DNA of 64,000 nt from NCBI GenBank assembly GCA_016714125.1, contig JADJNX010000003.1:124001-188000 (forward strand), in the 5' to 3' direction. The notes below the pieces were generated by a model. That model ran no database searches, was not told the DNA's origin, and was given only the letters and a program-made list of their open reading frames with translations. The position numbers and the translations under genes were made by a program. The DNA is from Ignavibacteriales bacterium (GTDB lineage Bacteria > Bacteroidota > Ignavibacteria > Ignavibacteriales > Ignavibacteriaceae). Below, piece after piece: positions 17,824 to 28,400 of the stretch (its first letter is position 1; each line of letters opens with the position of its first letter).

Positions 17824-19255
17824 TATTTTTTAATAATTGGTTCGATGACTCTAACAAAAACAGTTATTACGGTTGGAGTTTGAAGTGCAAAGGCGAGGAT
17901 CAGTAGGAAAATCCCAAAGTACCCAACCAATATTCCCGTACCGCTTAAGGATAAAATTGTGATGCCGCCGATCAGAAGTATAAAAGAGATTATGGAGAAT
18001 AATAAAATTCTCTTTTTAAGTTTGGTCTCAACTGATGATCTTTTTAATGAAACACCGGGGGAAGTTTGTGCAGCTTCATACGCAGGAAACATTGCTGCGA
18101 TTATAGTCCCTCCAACACCGGCAATTGCCGCCTTAAATATAATCAAAGGAGAAAGAGAAACAGCCTGAACAGTAGTTACAAAGTAAAGGTCATTCAGGCT
18201 TTGGGTTACAAACCGAGCATAATTTTCCCGAGGAAAATTCCCCCAACAATTCCTCCAATCGTTCCAATCGAAGCAATGAATATTGATTCCGCCATCACTT
18301 GTATAAAAATGTCTTTCTGAGTAACGCCTGCAGCTCTCAGTAATGCAAGCAGTCTGCGGCGTTGAACCACCGAAAAGGTCATTGCATTGTAAATGAGGAA
18401 CAACCCAACAATTAATGCGAGAAGACTCATGGCATTAAGATTTAATCTGAATGCTTCGGTCATCGATTTAGCAGTCTCATTACTTTTTTCAGCGGTTGAA
18501 AGTTGCAGGGTGGGATTACTTAAAATGGTTTTTGTAATCCTCTCCACTTCTGAAGGGGTGAGGATCAAATCGATATGACTGACAAAATTACCTTTATTGA
18601 ACAATTTTCGTGCGGTCTCAATATCGGAAATTAGAAACTGCTCGATACGGTTCCCTGAAACATCTTCATTCGATTTTATCAATCCAGCACAGACTACTCG
18701 TAGAACACCATCGCCCCATTTTAATGAAAGTGTATCCCCGATAGTAAGTTTTGCTTCACGAGCAAAAGACTCAGGAATTAAAACTTTGTTGTTTGAAGAG
18801 AGTAATTGCGAAAGTTCTGTGTTATCACCTGTTAGATCGGCTGATATAAAGTTTCTGAATTCCCTCTCCGAAAATGGATCCAGTCCCAAAAATGTGGCAG
18901 TATAGCCATTGCCAATTAAAATTTTTACATTCTCTTCTATAACAGGCGCTGATATTGTAATTCCTGCCTCTGTGCGTAATTTTATGTAAGTTGAAAGATC
19001 AATATCCCCTTGCCTGCTTAGGAGCCTGTGAGTGGTTTTTCCCGTAACCGATTCCATGGAGATATCAAATGCTTTTCCTGAACTTTCATTTGCGATGTCT
19101 ATGGAAAGAATTACTGCAACTCCAAGCATTATACCTATTGATGAGAGAAATGTCTGCCACGGGTGCGTGAAAAGATAACGAAGCCCCGCTTTTGGAATAA
19201 AGTGATCAATTTTGCCTCTGGGAGGATACAATAATTGATTTGCCTTTAAATTCAA
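17823..19255 (-). CDS. FtsX-family ABC permease, first half (frameshifted)
   Basis: The frame from 19255 (MNLKANQLLYPPRGKIDHFIPKAGLRYL written as two stretches) runs to a false stop at 18206 and resumes one base shifted as VTQSLNDLYFVTTVQAVS to 17823. Together: a first helix (TFLSSIGIMLGVAVILSIDIA), a MacB-type periplasmic domain, helices 2-4 with the coupling segment LLALLRAAGVTQKDIF, and two extra helices (ILLFSIISFILLIGGITIL; ILVGYFGIFLLILAFAL) that in related proteins link to a second FtsX unit, here the gene at 16666. It overlaps the end of the ATPase gene by about 50 bp. Predicted to work on an envelope substrate with the ATPase and the AttH-like protein. Confidence 0.85.
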
Positions 19256-19895
19256 TTATCCTGTCAGCCAGTCCGGTAAGTTCCCTGCTATGGGTTGCCA
19301 TTACCATGGTTTTACCATTCTTTTTAACCAGATCATCCAATATCTCTATTACTTTATCGGCGGTTTTAAAATCAAGATTTCCGGTGGGTTCATCGGCGAG
19401 AATAATTCCCGGGTTATGAACGAGTGCGCGAGCAATTGCAATCCGTTGTTGCTCTCCCCCTGAAAGAACATCGGGGTAACTGTTTCTTCTATCATAAAGT
19501 CCAACTTCATTTAGAAGGAATTTTGCCCTCTCTTTCCCCTCCGGTGTGAAGTTATCGGTCAACTCAAGGGCAAGATGGAGATTTTCATTAACAGTGAGTG
19601 TCGGAATCAAATTAAAAAACTGAAAAATAAAACCGACATTTTTTCTTCTGAAGATGGTTCTGGCGGGTTCTCTCAGGAGAGTGATTTCTGTGGAATTCAT
19701 AAATATTTGCCCGGAGTCAGGTATATCAATTCCACTGAGTAAATTTAAAAGTGTGGATTTTCCCGAACCTCTCCGACCTAAAAGAATTGTAAGTTCTCCC
19801 TCGTTTAAATGAAGATTCACATCATCCAGAACTTTGTGAACTGTGTCTCCCTCATGAAAACTTTTATTAATATTTTTGATCTCGATGTAATGCAA
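19206..19895 (-). CDS. ABC transporter ATPase, LolD/MacB type
   Basis: The ATPase of the Att-like system. Walker A reads GRRGSGKST (an Arg replaces the usual Ser or Pro early in the motif), followed by the Q-loop FQFFNLIPTLTV, signature LSGGEQQR, Walker B IILADEPTGNLD and switch His in ATHSREL. TTG 19895 is chosen as start because AGGA lies six bases upstream and the product begins at the family's usual place (HYIEIKNINKSF); an ATG 28 codons further up would add an unrelated extension. 229 residues. The end overlaps the permease gene. It powers mechanical transmission rather than classical import, as in MacB and LolCDE (family knowledge). Confidence 0.9.
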   Translation of the reverse strand: MHYIEIKNINKSFHEGDTVHKVLDDVNLHLNEGELTILLGRRGSGKSTLLNLLSGIDIPDSGQIFMNSTEITLLREPARTIFRRKNVGFIFQFFNLIPTLTVNENLHLALELTDNFTPEGKERAKFLLNEVGLYDRRNSYPDVLSGGEQQRIAIARALVHNPGIILADEPTGNLDFKTADKVIEILDDLVKKNGKTMVMATHSRELTGLADRIIEFKGKSIIVSSQRQN

Positions 19896-19957
19896 TTCTG
19901 TTCCTGTTTTACTTAAGAAACAGATTAGATACCTTATTAATTCCAAGTTCCGGGCAT

Positions 19958-19990
19958 AAAAAAGCTGCCTTATTTTCAAAGCAGCTTTTC
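19958..19990 (-). terminator. Terminator after the chorismate mutase/DAHP synthase gene
   Basis: Arms AAAAAAGCTGC (19958-19968) and GCAGCTTTT (19981-19989) with a 12-base loop. Read on the minus strand the stem is followed by six T, right after the gene ending at 20008 and before the ABC ATPase. Confidence 0.85.
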
Positions 19991-20007
19991 TTAATACTAA
20001 GATCAGG

Positions 20008-20665
20008 TCAGATTTTTTCCAATTCCTTCATCATGTTTCTAAACTGATTAAAATCCATCGATTGTTGAGCATCGCTTAGAGCTTTATCGGGCTCAGGATG
20101 AAATTCCACCATAATTCCATGAGCACCAACAGCTTTTGCAGCCTTTGCAAGTGGAGTTACTTTGTCCCTGTGGCCAACTGCGTGGGAAGGGTCAACAATT
20201 ATCGGAAGATGTGTTAATTCTTTCAGTACGGGAATTGCACTTAGGTCAAGAGTGTTCCTCGTAGCCGTTTCAAATCTTCGGATACCTCTTTCACATAAAA
20301 TCACTTGTCTGTTCCTTGCGCGAGGATATACTCGGCGGCACTAAGGAGTTCTTCAATAGATGACATTAGTCCCCTTTAAGAAGTACAGGTCTGTGAGTTT
20401 TACCAACTTCGATCAACAATGAAAAATTCTGCATATTCCTTGCACCTATCTGCAAAATATCAGAATACTTTGCCACCTCATCAACCTGACTGATCGAAAG
20501 CACTTCGGTTACTACGGGGAGGTCGTAAACTTTTCCCGCTTCAACAAGGAGTTTTAATCCATCGTAACCAAGACCCATAAAAGCATAGGGATTTGTTCGG
20601 GGCTTAAAACAACCCCCTCGAAGAATTTGACCATTGGTCTGTTTCATCTCTCGTCGCACATTCAA
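20008..20665 (-). CDS. DAHP synthase domain, C-terminal part of the trifunctional aromatic enzyme (frameshifted)
   Basis: Type I-beta 3-deoxy-7-phosphoheptulonate synthase, which joins phosphoenolpyruvate and erythrose 4-phosphate. Frame 1 (20366-20665) has GGCFKPRTNPYAFMGLG, then LPVVTEVLSISQVDEVAKYSDILQIGARNMQNF and RPVLLK. After slips near 20370 and 20315 it continues as GLMSSIEELLSAAEYIL and ILCERGIRRFETATRNTLDLSAIP, then PIIVDPSHAVGHRDKV and GIMVEFHPEPDKALSDAQQS to 20008. Metal and substrate motifs all appear intact once frames are joined. It directly continues the ACT-containing fragment at 20604-21257. A terminator follows. Confidence 0.87.
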
Positions 20666-21257
20666 ATATTTGCTCTTGTGATTCTACTGAACAGGGTCCG
20701 CCAATCACAACAAAATTATCTCCACCGATTTTAACACCTTTAACATCGATAATAGTATCTTCACTTTTATAATCTCTCCCGGCAAGTTTATATGGGGAGG
20801 ATTTTTTAAGGTTGTTAACTTTTTCAATTACTACTGATGGTTCTGCCAAATCGATTTTTTCGGTTGGTTCTATCGGAGTTGACGACTCTATAGTGGTTTT
20901 TTCGATATCATTCAGAGGATAACTTCCAAAGAGTTTAAAATACCGTGAGTTTTTTCCGAGCTCATCGAGCAATAAACTAACTTTGTCGTCTTCTATATTC
21001 CCTTCAAAATCGATGTAAAACATCTCTTCCCATTGATTTCCCGGAACGGGTCGGGACTGAATTTTTGTCATGTTCACCCCGTATTTGTTAAATACAAGGA
21101 GAGCCTCAACAAGAGCACCGGGTTTTTGCGCGGTTGCCAATACAATCGAAGTTTTAGCCGGAATTCGCAAATCAACCGACACTGGTTTTTTGCACGCAAT
21201 TACAAATCGAGTATAGTTTTCTTTCCTGTTTGCAATATCTTCTTTGAGGATCACCAT
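20604..21257 (-). CDS. ACT regulatory domain and start of DAHP synthase, middle of the trifunctional enzyme
   Basis: After the end of the prephenate dehydratase domain (the full frame runs from about 21320: NIEFAAIASEQAAEAFG) comes NYTRFVIACKK, an ACT domain (TSIVLATAQKPGALVEALLVFNKYGVNMTKIQSRP split by conserved glycines; the ESRP-type effector motif reads QSRP), a linker of about 55 residues, then the beginning of DAHP synthase (VKIGGDNFVVIGGPCSVES). The frame breaks near 20655, where REMKQTNGQILRGG continues in the next frame. The ACT domain suggests feedback control by phenylalanine of the dehydratase and perhaps of the fused DAHP synthase (inference). Confidence 0.87.
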   Translation of the reverse strand: MVILKEDIANRKENYTRFVIACKKPVSVDLRIPAKTSIVLATAQKPGALVEALLVFNKYGVNMTKIQSRPVPGNQWEEMFYIDFEGNIEDDKVSLLLDELGKNSRYFKLFGSYPLNDIEKTTIESSTPIEPTEKIDLAEPSVVIEKVNNLKKSSPYKLAGRDYKSEDTIIDVKGVKIGGDNFVVIGGPCSVESQEQIFECATRDETDQWSNSSRGLF

Positions 21258-22024
21258 ACCAAAAGCTTCAGCTGCCTGCTCACTGGCAATTGCTGCAAAT
21301 TCGATATTCCCTCTTCTTTCACCCTTTGCACTGAGAGAGCAGTGTCGTTCATATTTTCAATACGAGCATTTGGGAGAGTTTCAAGGAATTTGCTGCTTTG
21401 AGCTGCAGCCTGATGATGAGCATAAACTTTTTTAATCGTACTAAAATCCACGTTGGCGATTCCAATCAGGTTCTGCTTAACTCTCAATTTCTCTTCACCA
21501 ATGATTGACACTGAAGAACGCATTAATGCGTCATAAACATCATTAATGTTGCCCGAGGTTGTATTCTCCACAGGGAGCATGGCATAATCAGCTTCCTGAT
21601 CCTCAACCGCCTTAACAACATCTTCAAAGGTCATCTTACTAACAAAAACAATCCGCTGATTCCTGTTTGAAAAAAATTTGTTTGCAGCCATGTGGCTAAA
21701 TGATCCTTCAATCCCTTGAATGGCAACTCTGATCTCACCACCATCCTTTTCTGCACCAATTCGATGCAAATAGGATTGTTGTAACCTGATAGAGTCTTCT
21801 ATGATTTCATGGAAAATTCTTGTTACATAGGTAGGCTCCAGGCCAATTTCTTTTCCCAGCTTAATACAGTTTTGTAACAAAGCTTTCTCGCGCTCCACAT
21901 CCCTGATGGGACTTCCGCTCAAATCTTTTTTCTTAATTACTTCCATGCTCAGTTCACGGCGCTCAGCAAGTAATTGGATTATATTTTTGTCACAAATGTT
22001 GATTTTTTCTCTTAGTTCTTCCAT
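21251..22024 (-). CDS. Chorismate mutase and prephenate dehydratase domains, N-terminal part of the trifunctional enzyme
   Basis: Residues 1-90 form an AroQ-type helical chorismate mutase (MEELREKINICDKNIIQLL, with RRELSMEVIKKK). From about residue 95 a prephenate dehydratase begins: VAIQGIEGSFSHMAANKFF, then YAMLPVENTTSGNINDVYDAL and HHQAAAQSSKFL. The TRD-type catalytic motif is altered to MNDTALSVQ, with Thr retained. The frame is lost near 21318 at GAAGAGGGAAT. Together with the next two fragments it forms one polypeptide CM-PDT-ACT-DAHPS covering the first step of the shikimate pathway and the two steps to phenylpyruvate. Start is the ATG at 22024. Confidence 0.9.
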   Translation of the reverse strand: MEELREKINICDKNIIQLLAERRELSMEVIKKKDLSGSPIRDVEREKALLQNCIKLGKEIGLEPTYVTRIFHEIIEDSIRLQQSYLHRIGAEKDGGEIRVAIQGIEGSFSHMAANKFFSNRNQRIVFVSKMTFEDVVKAVEDQEADYAMLPVENTTSGNINDVYDALMRSSVSIIGEEKLRVKQNLIGIANVDFSTIKKVYAHHQAAAQSSKFLETLPNARIENMNDTALSVQRVKEEGISNLQQLPVSRQLKLLVW

Positions 22025-22112
22025 TTTCTCAACTTTTTAAATTTTCAACGGCTCAATATAATGAATGGATGTCTATCAATTTTTGTGCAACGAGGTCATT
22101 AATTATTCCCAA

Positions 22113-23462
22113 TTACTTAAGCAATAAAGTTTTTAGAACAACAGAATTAACTCCCGATTCCACTTTTATAAAATATGGACCACTTGGCAGTCTTTCTGCA
22201 TTCCACCGAAACTGGTGTTCACCAACAGCAAGTTCGCCCAATGTTCGGTGTTCGATGAGTTCACCTAACTGATTATATATTATGATGTTAACCTGACCGG
22301 CTTCAGAAAGTTTGAAGGTTACCATTGTCTCAGGATTAAAAGGATTTGGGAAATTGTTGGATACTTCAAATTTTGTCGGTAAGGTCGTGGCAACAACATT
22401 CTCTCGAGAAGAAACAACAACATTGGGCGATTTTTTTCTGTCGATTAAGAGCAACCCGGCATCAGACATCACATATTTACCTGCCGGAATCCCATTGTTA
22501 TTTAAAGTGAAAACCGTCCTTTTCCCTTTCATCATTTCATAACTGCCAAGATGGAACCAGCCTTGTTTCCCCGGACTCTGCTGATTTACACTAACTACAG
22601 TGTCACCCTGTTTGGTTTTGATTGTGTATTTTACTTCAGGTGCAAAAGAAAAACTTGGAATCAGGTATGCATAAAGGTTATAAAAACCATCAGCAGGAAT
22701 ATCGTAACTGTATTCAAGTGACGAGGGAGTGGAACTCCCTGTTCTAATGATTCCGCCTCTGAAACCCGGTACAGGCAGATTTTCCCAAGAGCCGGTTTTT
22801 ACCACATTTGTTGAATCCTCACTAACAAGAAGCCCTTTGGGTCTCCTGTTAAACTCTCTCCCCGGCATATCGACCGGTTGAGTATAATAAGTTGAACGGA
22901 GTGTATCTGCCAAACGGAAGTTGTTGCGTCTTAATCCCTCATAAAAGAAGTGTCCTTCCCCTTTCACTCCGGCGTTTCGATTGGCTTGCAAGGATTGTAA
23001 AAGGAATTGTGGTTCAATTGTATAACTTCCAACATTCATCAAAACACCTGCAAAAGTGATATCTTTCTTTTCCGGATTGATATATGACAAGGAACTGTTT
23101 AATTCATAAATATAATCGGCAATTGAATACCTGTAAAGTTGGGGTAAAAACTGATCAACGATTCCAGTGTTTACCCAGGTTTTTGAATCCTGTAAATATT
23201 GATCATAAGCCCAGGGATATACGCTGGGTGAGGACGCCACAAACAAATTTTCATCAAGTGTTTTAACACTGTCACGAACTCTTCTGTAAAAATCATTCAA
23301 CTTGCCGGCACGCCATAATTTCCAACCGGTATCATAAAAATTTGCCGGAGGAGATTGTCCACCATGATCCTGTTTATACAATTCGACTGTTACCGAATCG
23401 TAGCCACATTCCACAGGGAGTGCCGGCATCCGGTCAGAATATTCAGACACCATCGATATCAT
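22113..23462 (-). CDS. T9SS-sorted GH10-like (DUF187) glycosidase-type protein, C-terminal part
   Basis: Continues the gene from 24024 after a slip near 23455 (expected join NYDIDGV to EYSDRMPALP). It contains the rest of the glycosidase-like barrel (WKLWRAGKLNDFYRRVRDSVKTL, then VASSPSVYPWAYDQYLQD and VDQFLPQLYRYS), a beta-rich domain related to xanthan-lyase-like carbohydrate-binding modules (GSWENLPVPGFRGG, FYNLYAYLIPSF, GWFHLGSYEM), and a T9SS sorting domain (NNFPNPFNPETMVTFKLSE to KTLLLK). Predicted to be secreted through T9SS and act on polysaccharide or peptidoglycan-like glycans; the substrate is not known. Confidence 0.87.
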   Translation of the reverse strand: MISMVSEYSDRMPALPVECGYDSVTVELYKQDHGGQSPPANFYDTGWKLWRAGKLNDFYRRVRDSVKTLDENLFVASSPSVYPWAYDQYLQDSKTWVNTGIVDQFLPQLYRYSIADYIYELNSSLSYINPEKKDITFAGVLMNVGSYTIEPQFLLQSLQANRNAGVKGEGHFFYEGLRRNNFRLADTLRSTYYTQPVDMPGREFNRRPKGLLVSEDSTNVVKTGSWENLPVPGFRGGIIRTGSSTPSSLEYSYDIPADGFYNLYAYLIPSFSFAPEVKYTIKTKQGDTVVSVNQQSPGKQGWFHLGSYEMMKGKRTVFTLNNNGIPAGKYVMSDAGLLLIDRKKSPNVVVSSRENVVATTLPTKFEVSNNFPNPFNPETMVTFKLSEAGQVNIIIYNQLGELIEHRTLGELAVGEHQFRWNAERLPSGPYFIKVESGVNSVVLKTLLLK

Positions 23463-24024
23463 AATTTCTGATTACTTCAGTTGTTAACCCGATGATAAAA
23501 TTTTGCACATCAGGATTTATTCCGGACATCCAATCAAACCCATTTTTTGTACATATATCTCCATTTAAACTTCTGGCAGCCCATTTTGGATATTTTTGCA
23601 AAATATGCCCACCAAAGGGAGGTGTCCCGCCTGAATAAAAAGAAGAAAATCCATATTCAAACCAGGGATAAACTTCAATCCCTACTCTATGAGCTTCAAT
23701 AATAACCGTCTCCAACGGATCCCTTCCTGAAAAGGCAGGATCAATTAGAAATCCAAAAAGAGAATCAACTATTTTACTCCGATATTGAGTAACCCCGGCA
23801 TTCCAGACTACTGGAATCACCGCATTAATATTCAAACTCTCAAGCAGATCCATGGCTTCAGATATTGACTTCTCAGAGAAAAGCACCTGACTATCCACAT
23901 CCGTCAGTTTTACTCCCCGAAATTCCTTGTTTTGACCCAAAATTGTGGACGTTGACACTAACAGCACAAACAATAAAAGTATTGTAAATTTAGTTTTCAA
24001 AAGATATTTCTGATTTTTTAGCAT
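23443..24024 (-). CDS. T9SS-sorted GH10-like (DUF187) glycosidase-type protein, N-terminal part
   Basis: Signal peptide MLKNQKYLLKTKFTILLLF to GQ; ATG 24024 gives a normal signal sequence, whereas a further ATG at 24057 adds 11 residues. The mature start KEFRGVKLTDVDSQVLFS and NINAVIPVVWNAGVTQYRS match the first strands of the DUF187 (GHL10) barrel, where the substrate strand carries VW-aromatic residues; VYPWFEYGFSS and WAARSLNG follow. The frame breaks near 23455 within NYDIDGV. Divergent from sthA with 67 bp between starts. Confidence 0.87.
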   Translation of the reverse strand: MLKNQKYLLKTKFTILLLFVLLVSTSTILGQNKEFRGVKLTDVDSQVLFSEKSISEAMDLLESLNINAVIPVVWNAGVTQYRSKIVDSLFGFLIDPAFSGRDPLETVIIEAHRVGIEVYPWFEYGFSSFYSGGTPPFGGHILQKYPKWAARSLNGDICTKNGFDWMSGINPDVQNFIIGLTTEVIRNYDIDGV

Positions 24025-24091
24025 AAAGTATTTCAAATGTTTAAATTGACTATACAAAATTACAGAATTCTAATCCAATTGAGAATAATTG

Positions 24092-25461
24092 ATGTCCCAA
24101 AGTTTTGATTTTGACTGCATTGTAATTGGAAGTGGCCCCGGAGGTGAAGGTGCCGCAATGAAACTGGTTAAAGCCGGTAAAAGAGTTGCGATGGTAGATT
24201 CTTTCCCCAGAGTTGGTGGAAGTTGCACACATACCGGAACCATACCAAGCAAAAGCCTGCGTCAGGAAATTCAGCGTATCGCCGAAATTGGTTCTACACT
24301 TGGAGTTACCTACCAACAAGTGCTGGGAAGTACAAAAAAAGTGGTTGATCAACAAACTGATTTACGAATGGGATTTTACAGGCGTAATTTTGTTGAAGTT
24401 ATCAATGGTTGGGCTCGATTTGCAGATGAACACACTCTCGAAATTGAGTTGACAAATGGTGGTTTTGAGAAATACAGCTCAGAATATTTTATAATTGCAA
24501 CAGGATCAAGACCTTACCACCCACCCGATGTCGATTTTTCAAATCCCAGAATACTCGATAGTGATACTATCCTTACTACTCCCCTTAATTTTAGATCGAT
24601 CGCTATTTATGGCGCCGGCGTAATTGGCTGTGAATATGCCTCTATTTTTCGCGGACTTTCGATTAAGGTGAATCTGATTAACACCAGAGACAGACTGCTT
24701 ACTTTTTTGGATGATGAAATTAATGATGCTCTCTTATCATCTAAGAGAAAATGGAGTACTGATTAGAAACAAAGAAGAATACACCAGAGTTGCGGCGACC
24801 GAAGACTCTGTGTCCATTCATCTCGAATCCAATAAAGTGATTACTACTGATGTACTTCTTTGGGCACAAGGCAGAACAGGAAATTCAAATGCTCTACATC
24901 TTGAGAAACTCGGAATCCCCACTGATTCAAGAGGATCGATCCAAATAAATGACAAACATCAGACAGCCGTTCAAAATATCTATGCAGTCGGCGATGTTTG
25001 TGGATTCCCCTCTCTTGCAAGTGCAGCATATGATCAGGGAAGGTTTGCCGCTACACACATTATCGAAGGAAAATGTGAACATCAACTTCTGGCATACATA
25101 CCCACCGGAATTTATACAATTCCTGAAATTAGTTCGATTGGTAAAACCGAACGTGAACTGACACAAGAAAAAATTCCCTATGAAGTGGGGCACTCTTTTT
25201 CAGACATCTTGCACGCGCCCAGATTACCGGAAACAAAACCGGTATGTTAAAATTCTTTTTCACAGAGAGACGCTGGAAATACTTGGGATACATTGTTTTG
25301 GAACAAACGCAAGTGAGATTATTCATATTGGACAGGCAATAATGGTTCAAAAAGGAGAAGCAAACTCCCTTAACTACTTTATTAATACCACTTTCAATTA
25401 CCCCACCATGGCTGAAGCTTACAGGGTTGCAGCTCTGAATGGATTAAACAGAATCAGGTAA
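24092..25461 (+). CDS. sthA: Soluble pyridine nucleotide transhydrogenase (frameshifted)
   Basis: A flavoprotein disulfide reductase-fold enzyme that exchanges hydride between NADPH and NAD+. FAD-binding GSGPGGEGAA near the N-terminus; the family's distinctive CTHTGTIPSKSLRQ in place of a redox-active CxxxxC pair (only one Cys); ATGSRPYHPP; NAD-binding GAGVIGCEYASIF; second FAD site NIYAVGDVCGFPSLASAAYDQG; C-terminal dimer domain (HRETLEILGIHCFG, then NTTFNYPTMAEAYRVAALNGLNR). Three frame slips, near 24740, 25195 and 25250, break it into pieces 24092-24766, 24711-25250 and 25180-25461; joined, about 455 residues, usual for the family. ATG 24092 is preferred over TTG 24089. Confidence 0.9.
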
Positions 25462-25465
25462 CGTT

Positions 25466-28400
25466 TTGAAAAAATACCTAATCCTTACTCTGCTTTTACT
25501 CATTGTCTCTCGAATCTCTCCACAGAGTTTTGAGATTCATGAGTTTGGGATTAGAGAAGGATTGAGTATTGAGTTAACCAAATCTATTGTGCAAGATACC
25601 TTTGGTTTTATCTGGGTTGCTACCGATGAAGGGGTAAGTCGATTTGACGGCTACAGTTTCACCTCATACAATAAAATGCCGGACATTTCATTTGCCAAAC
25701 AGATAATTAGGTTACGGGACGGAAGATTAATTCTCATCTCTGATCTTGCAGTGTTTGAAATTAAACCGATGTTGGATACCGCTTACTGTAAAATGTTAAT
25801 CAGAGGCGACCGTGAACAGAAACCGGGTTACATCTGGTACCCAAAAAGTGTTTATGAAGCTGCTGATGGCTCGTTATTTTTTGGTGAAAGTAATGCAGTG
25901 GTTCGATATAAAGAGGGTAAACTAAAAAGATTTTTGTTAGATCGTTCAGAAGCATCTTTTGACTTCTTTCGAGCTCACCATTTCCTCGAGATTGAGTCGG
26001 GCGATCTTATTGTAGTCACATACGCCGGTGGTTTTTATCGATTCAACCAAAAGACAGATAATTTTGAAAGAATATTAAAACTTACAAAAGTTAATAGTGT
26101 TGCCGCGGTTGAATATCTGGGGAACGGTCGCTTTATGCTCGGGAGTAGTGAGGGAATCCATGATATCATTATGAAACCGGCTAATGATGGAAAATCAGAA
26201 TATAAAATCTCTTCTTCAAAACAGCTATTTAATAACCTGAGTATTTCCGACTTTATCATCATTGATCAGCGGATTGTTTTCAGTACATGGGAAAGAGGAC
26301 TTTTTTCAATTGATACATCCGGAAGTTCCTTAAACCTTAACAATTATGAAGAGATTGGAGATGTTAAAATCTACAGTCTGTTTCAGAGTTCTGATGAAAG
26401 TGTCTGGTGCAGTACCGAGCGAGGTATTTTGTTGCTCAGTAAAAGATTGTTTGAACAGGTTGACCCAGGGAATATTAAACAATACATCCAGGATCTTATC
26501 ACTCGAAAAGATAACAAGGTTGTGGTATCTGATGGTAGCAATGTTTATAATTTGGAAAAAAAATCCAATGGATTTATCTCCACAAGAATTCTAAGAGTTC
26601 CAAATTTTGTTGTTCTCAGCTTGTTAAGATTTAAGACCGGTATCCTTGTTGCACAAACTAATGGAGAACTCTTTTACCTGGATGATTCGGGTGAGAAATC
26701 AATCATCAATTTGGCTCACAAAGGGATTTTCATTAAGTATATGTCTTACGGAGTTGGGGATGATGTATGGCTTCTTGTTGAAGGAGCAAAAGAGATCATA
26801 AATCTTAAACCCGATTTGAGTTATAGACGATATGATGTCTCAGCCTTCCCTATTGAGAACTACAGCACTGTTTTTTCAAACCTAAATGGTGAAGTATTTG
26901 CTGCGGGTACAGCAGAAGATATCAAGATAGTTAAGTTTAATCCGGTTCTGGATAAGTTTGAATTGTTAAAACTTGATTTAACAATGGAATTTAAATCAAA
27001 AGTTACTATAAACGATATCGACTTCGACAAACACAGCGATCCTGTGCTCGCAACTTCAAAAGGTATTTTCCTCTTAAAAAATAATTCTGTTTCACCCTTG
27101 ACCCCGGCTCTCCTCAATATGGATGCCCGGTCACTTGCAGTTGATGACATCAATTCAATTTATTGGGTTGGTAGCACTGACGGGCTATATAAATTTGATG
27201 GACAAAGTGTTTATCATTTTGATGAGATATCAGGTCTCCCTAGTAAAACTATTGGGACCAGAACCTTAACCATGGATAAGGAAGGGCAAATCTGGGTTGG
27301 CACAGCAAGTGGGCTTGCCGTAATGGGTGGTTTGAGTAAAATCCAAATGACTTCCACTCCAAAAATTATTTTCAGAAATATACATAACGAAGAAACATTT
27401 ACAAGTTATTCTCAGGAAATCGAATTTGTCGAAAATCGTAACTGGGTCTTGAATGCATTCAGCTCAAATTTCCCTGCAAGATCAACACTATTCCAGTATC
27501 GATTGGATGATGATACAACCTGGCATCTGATGGAGAATCAAAATCTTTTCCACCTTGATGGACTTGCACCGGGAACTTACAAAATCGAAATAAGAGCCCG
27601 ACAGCAAGGAAATCATTCCTGGAGTGAATCATCTGTTTTGGAGTTTACAATCTCTCCCATTTGGTATAAAAAATGGTGGGCAATCTTTTTGTGGGCAGCA
27701 TGCCTCTTCCTGATTGTCTATTTAATAATTCGTTTCAACACTAGAAGACTGGAAGCAGAAAATCTTGCTCTTGAAAACCTCGTGGAAGAAAGAACAGTAA
27801 AAATTACTGTTCAAAACAAGGAATTAGCTTTTGCAAAAAAAACGAAGAAGAAAAAAAACTCAAAACTTGAATCACTTCTAAGTGAACTACGGGCACTAAA
27901 CGCAACAAAAGACAAGATGTTTTCGATCATCTCTCATGACCTTAAAAATCCATTTACATCGATAATCGGATTTTCGAGTATCCTCCAGGATGAATTTGAA
28001 ACCCTTACAAATGATGAAAAGGTTGAGTTTGTTAATAAGATTTTTAATACTTCAACAAGAACTTATGAGCTTTTAGAGAATCTTTTAAATTGGAGCAGGT
28101 CACAAACAGGTAGAATTGTTATTAACAAAACTAATTTAGACCTGAAAGAAATGATCGATGTTAATTTTGAATTGATCTCAGATTCCGCTGCTTCCAAATC
28201 TATAAGCCTAGTGAATCATGTCGTAAAAGAAACTAAATTATTTGCTGACTATCACACCGTAAATACTGTTTTACGCAACCTGTTAACCAATGCAATTAAA
28301 TTTTCGATGCCCGGTAACGCAGTAGAAGTCATTGCTAAGACCGACGATGAATTTACGACTATCAGTGTTTTTGATCATGGGATTGGAATGAGTCAAGAAA

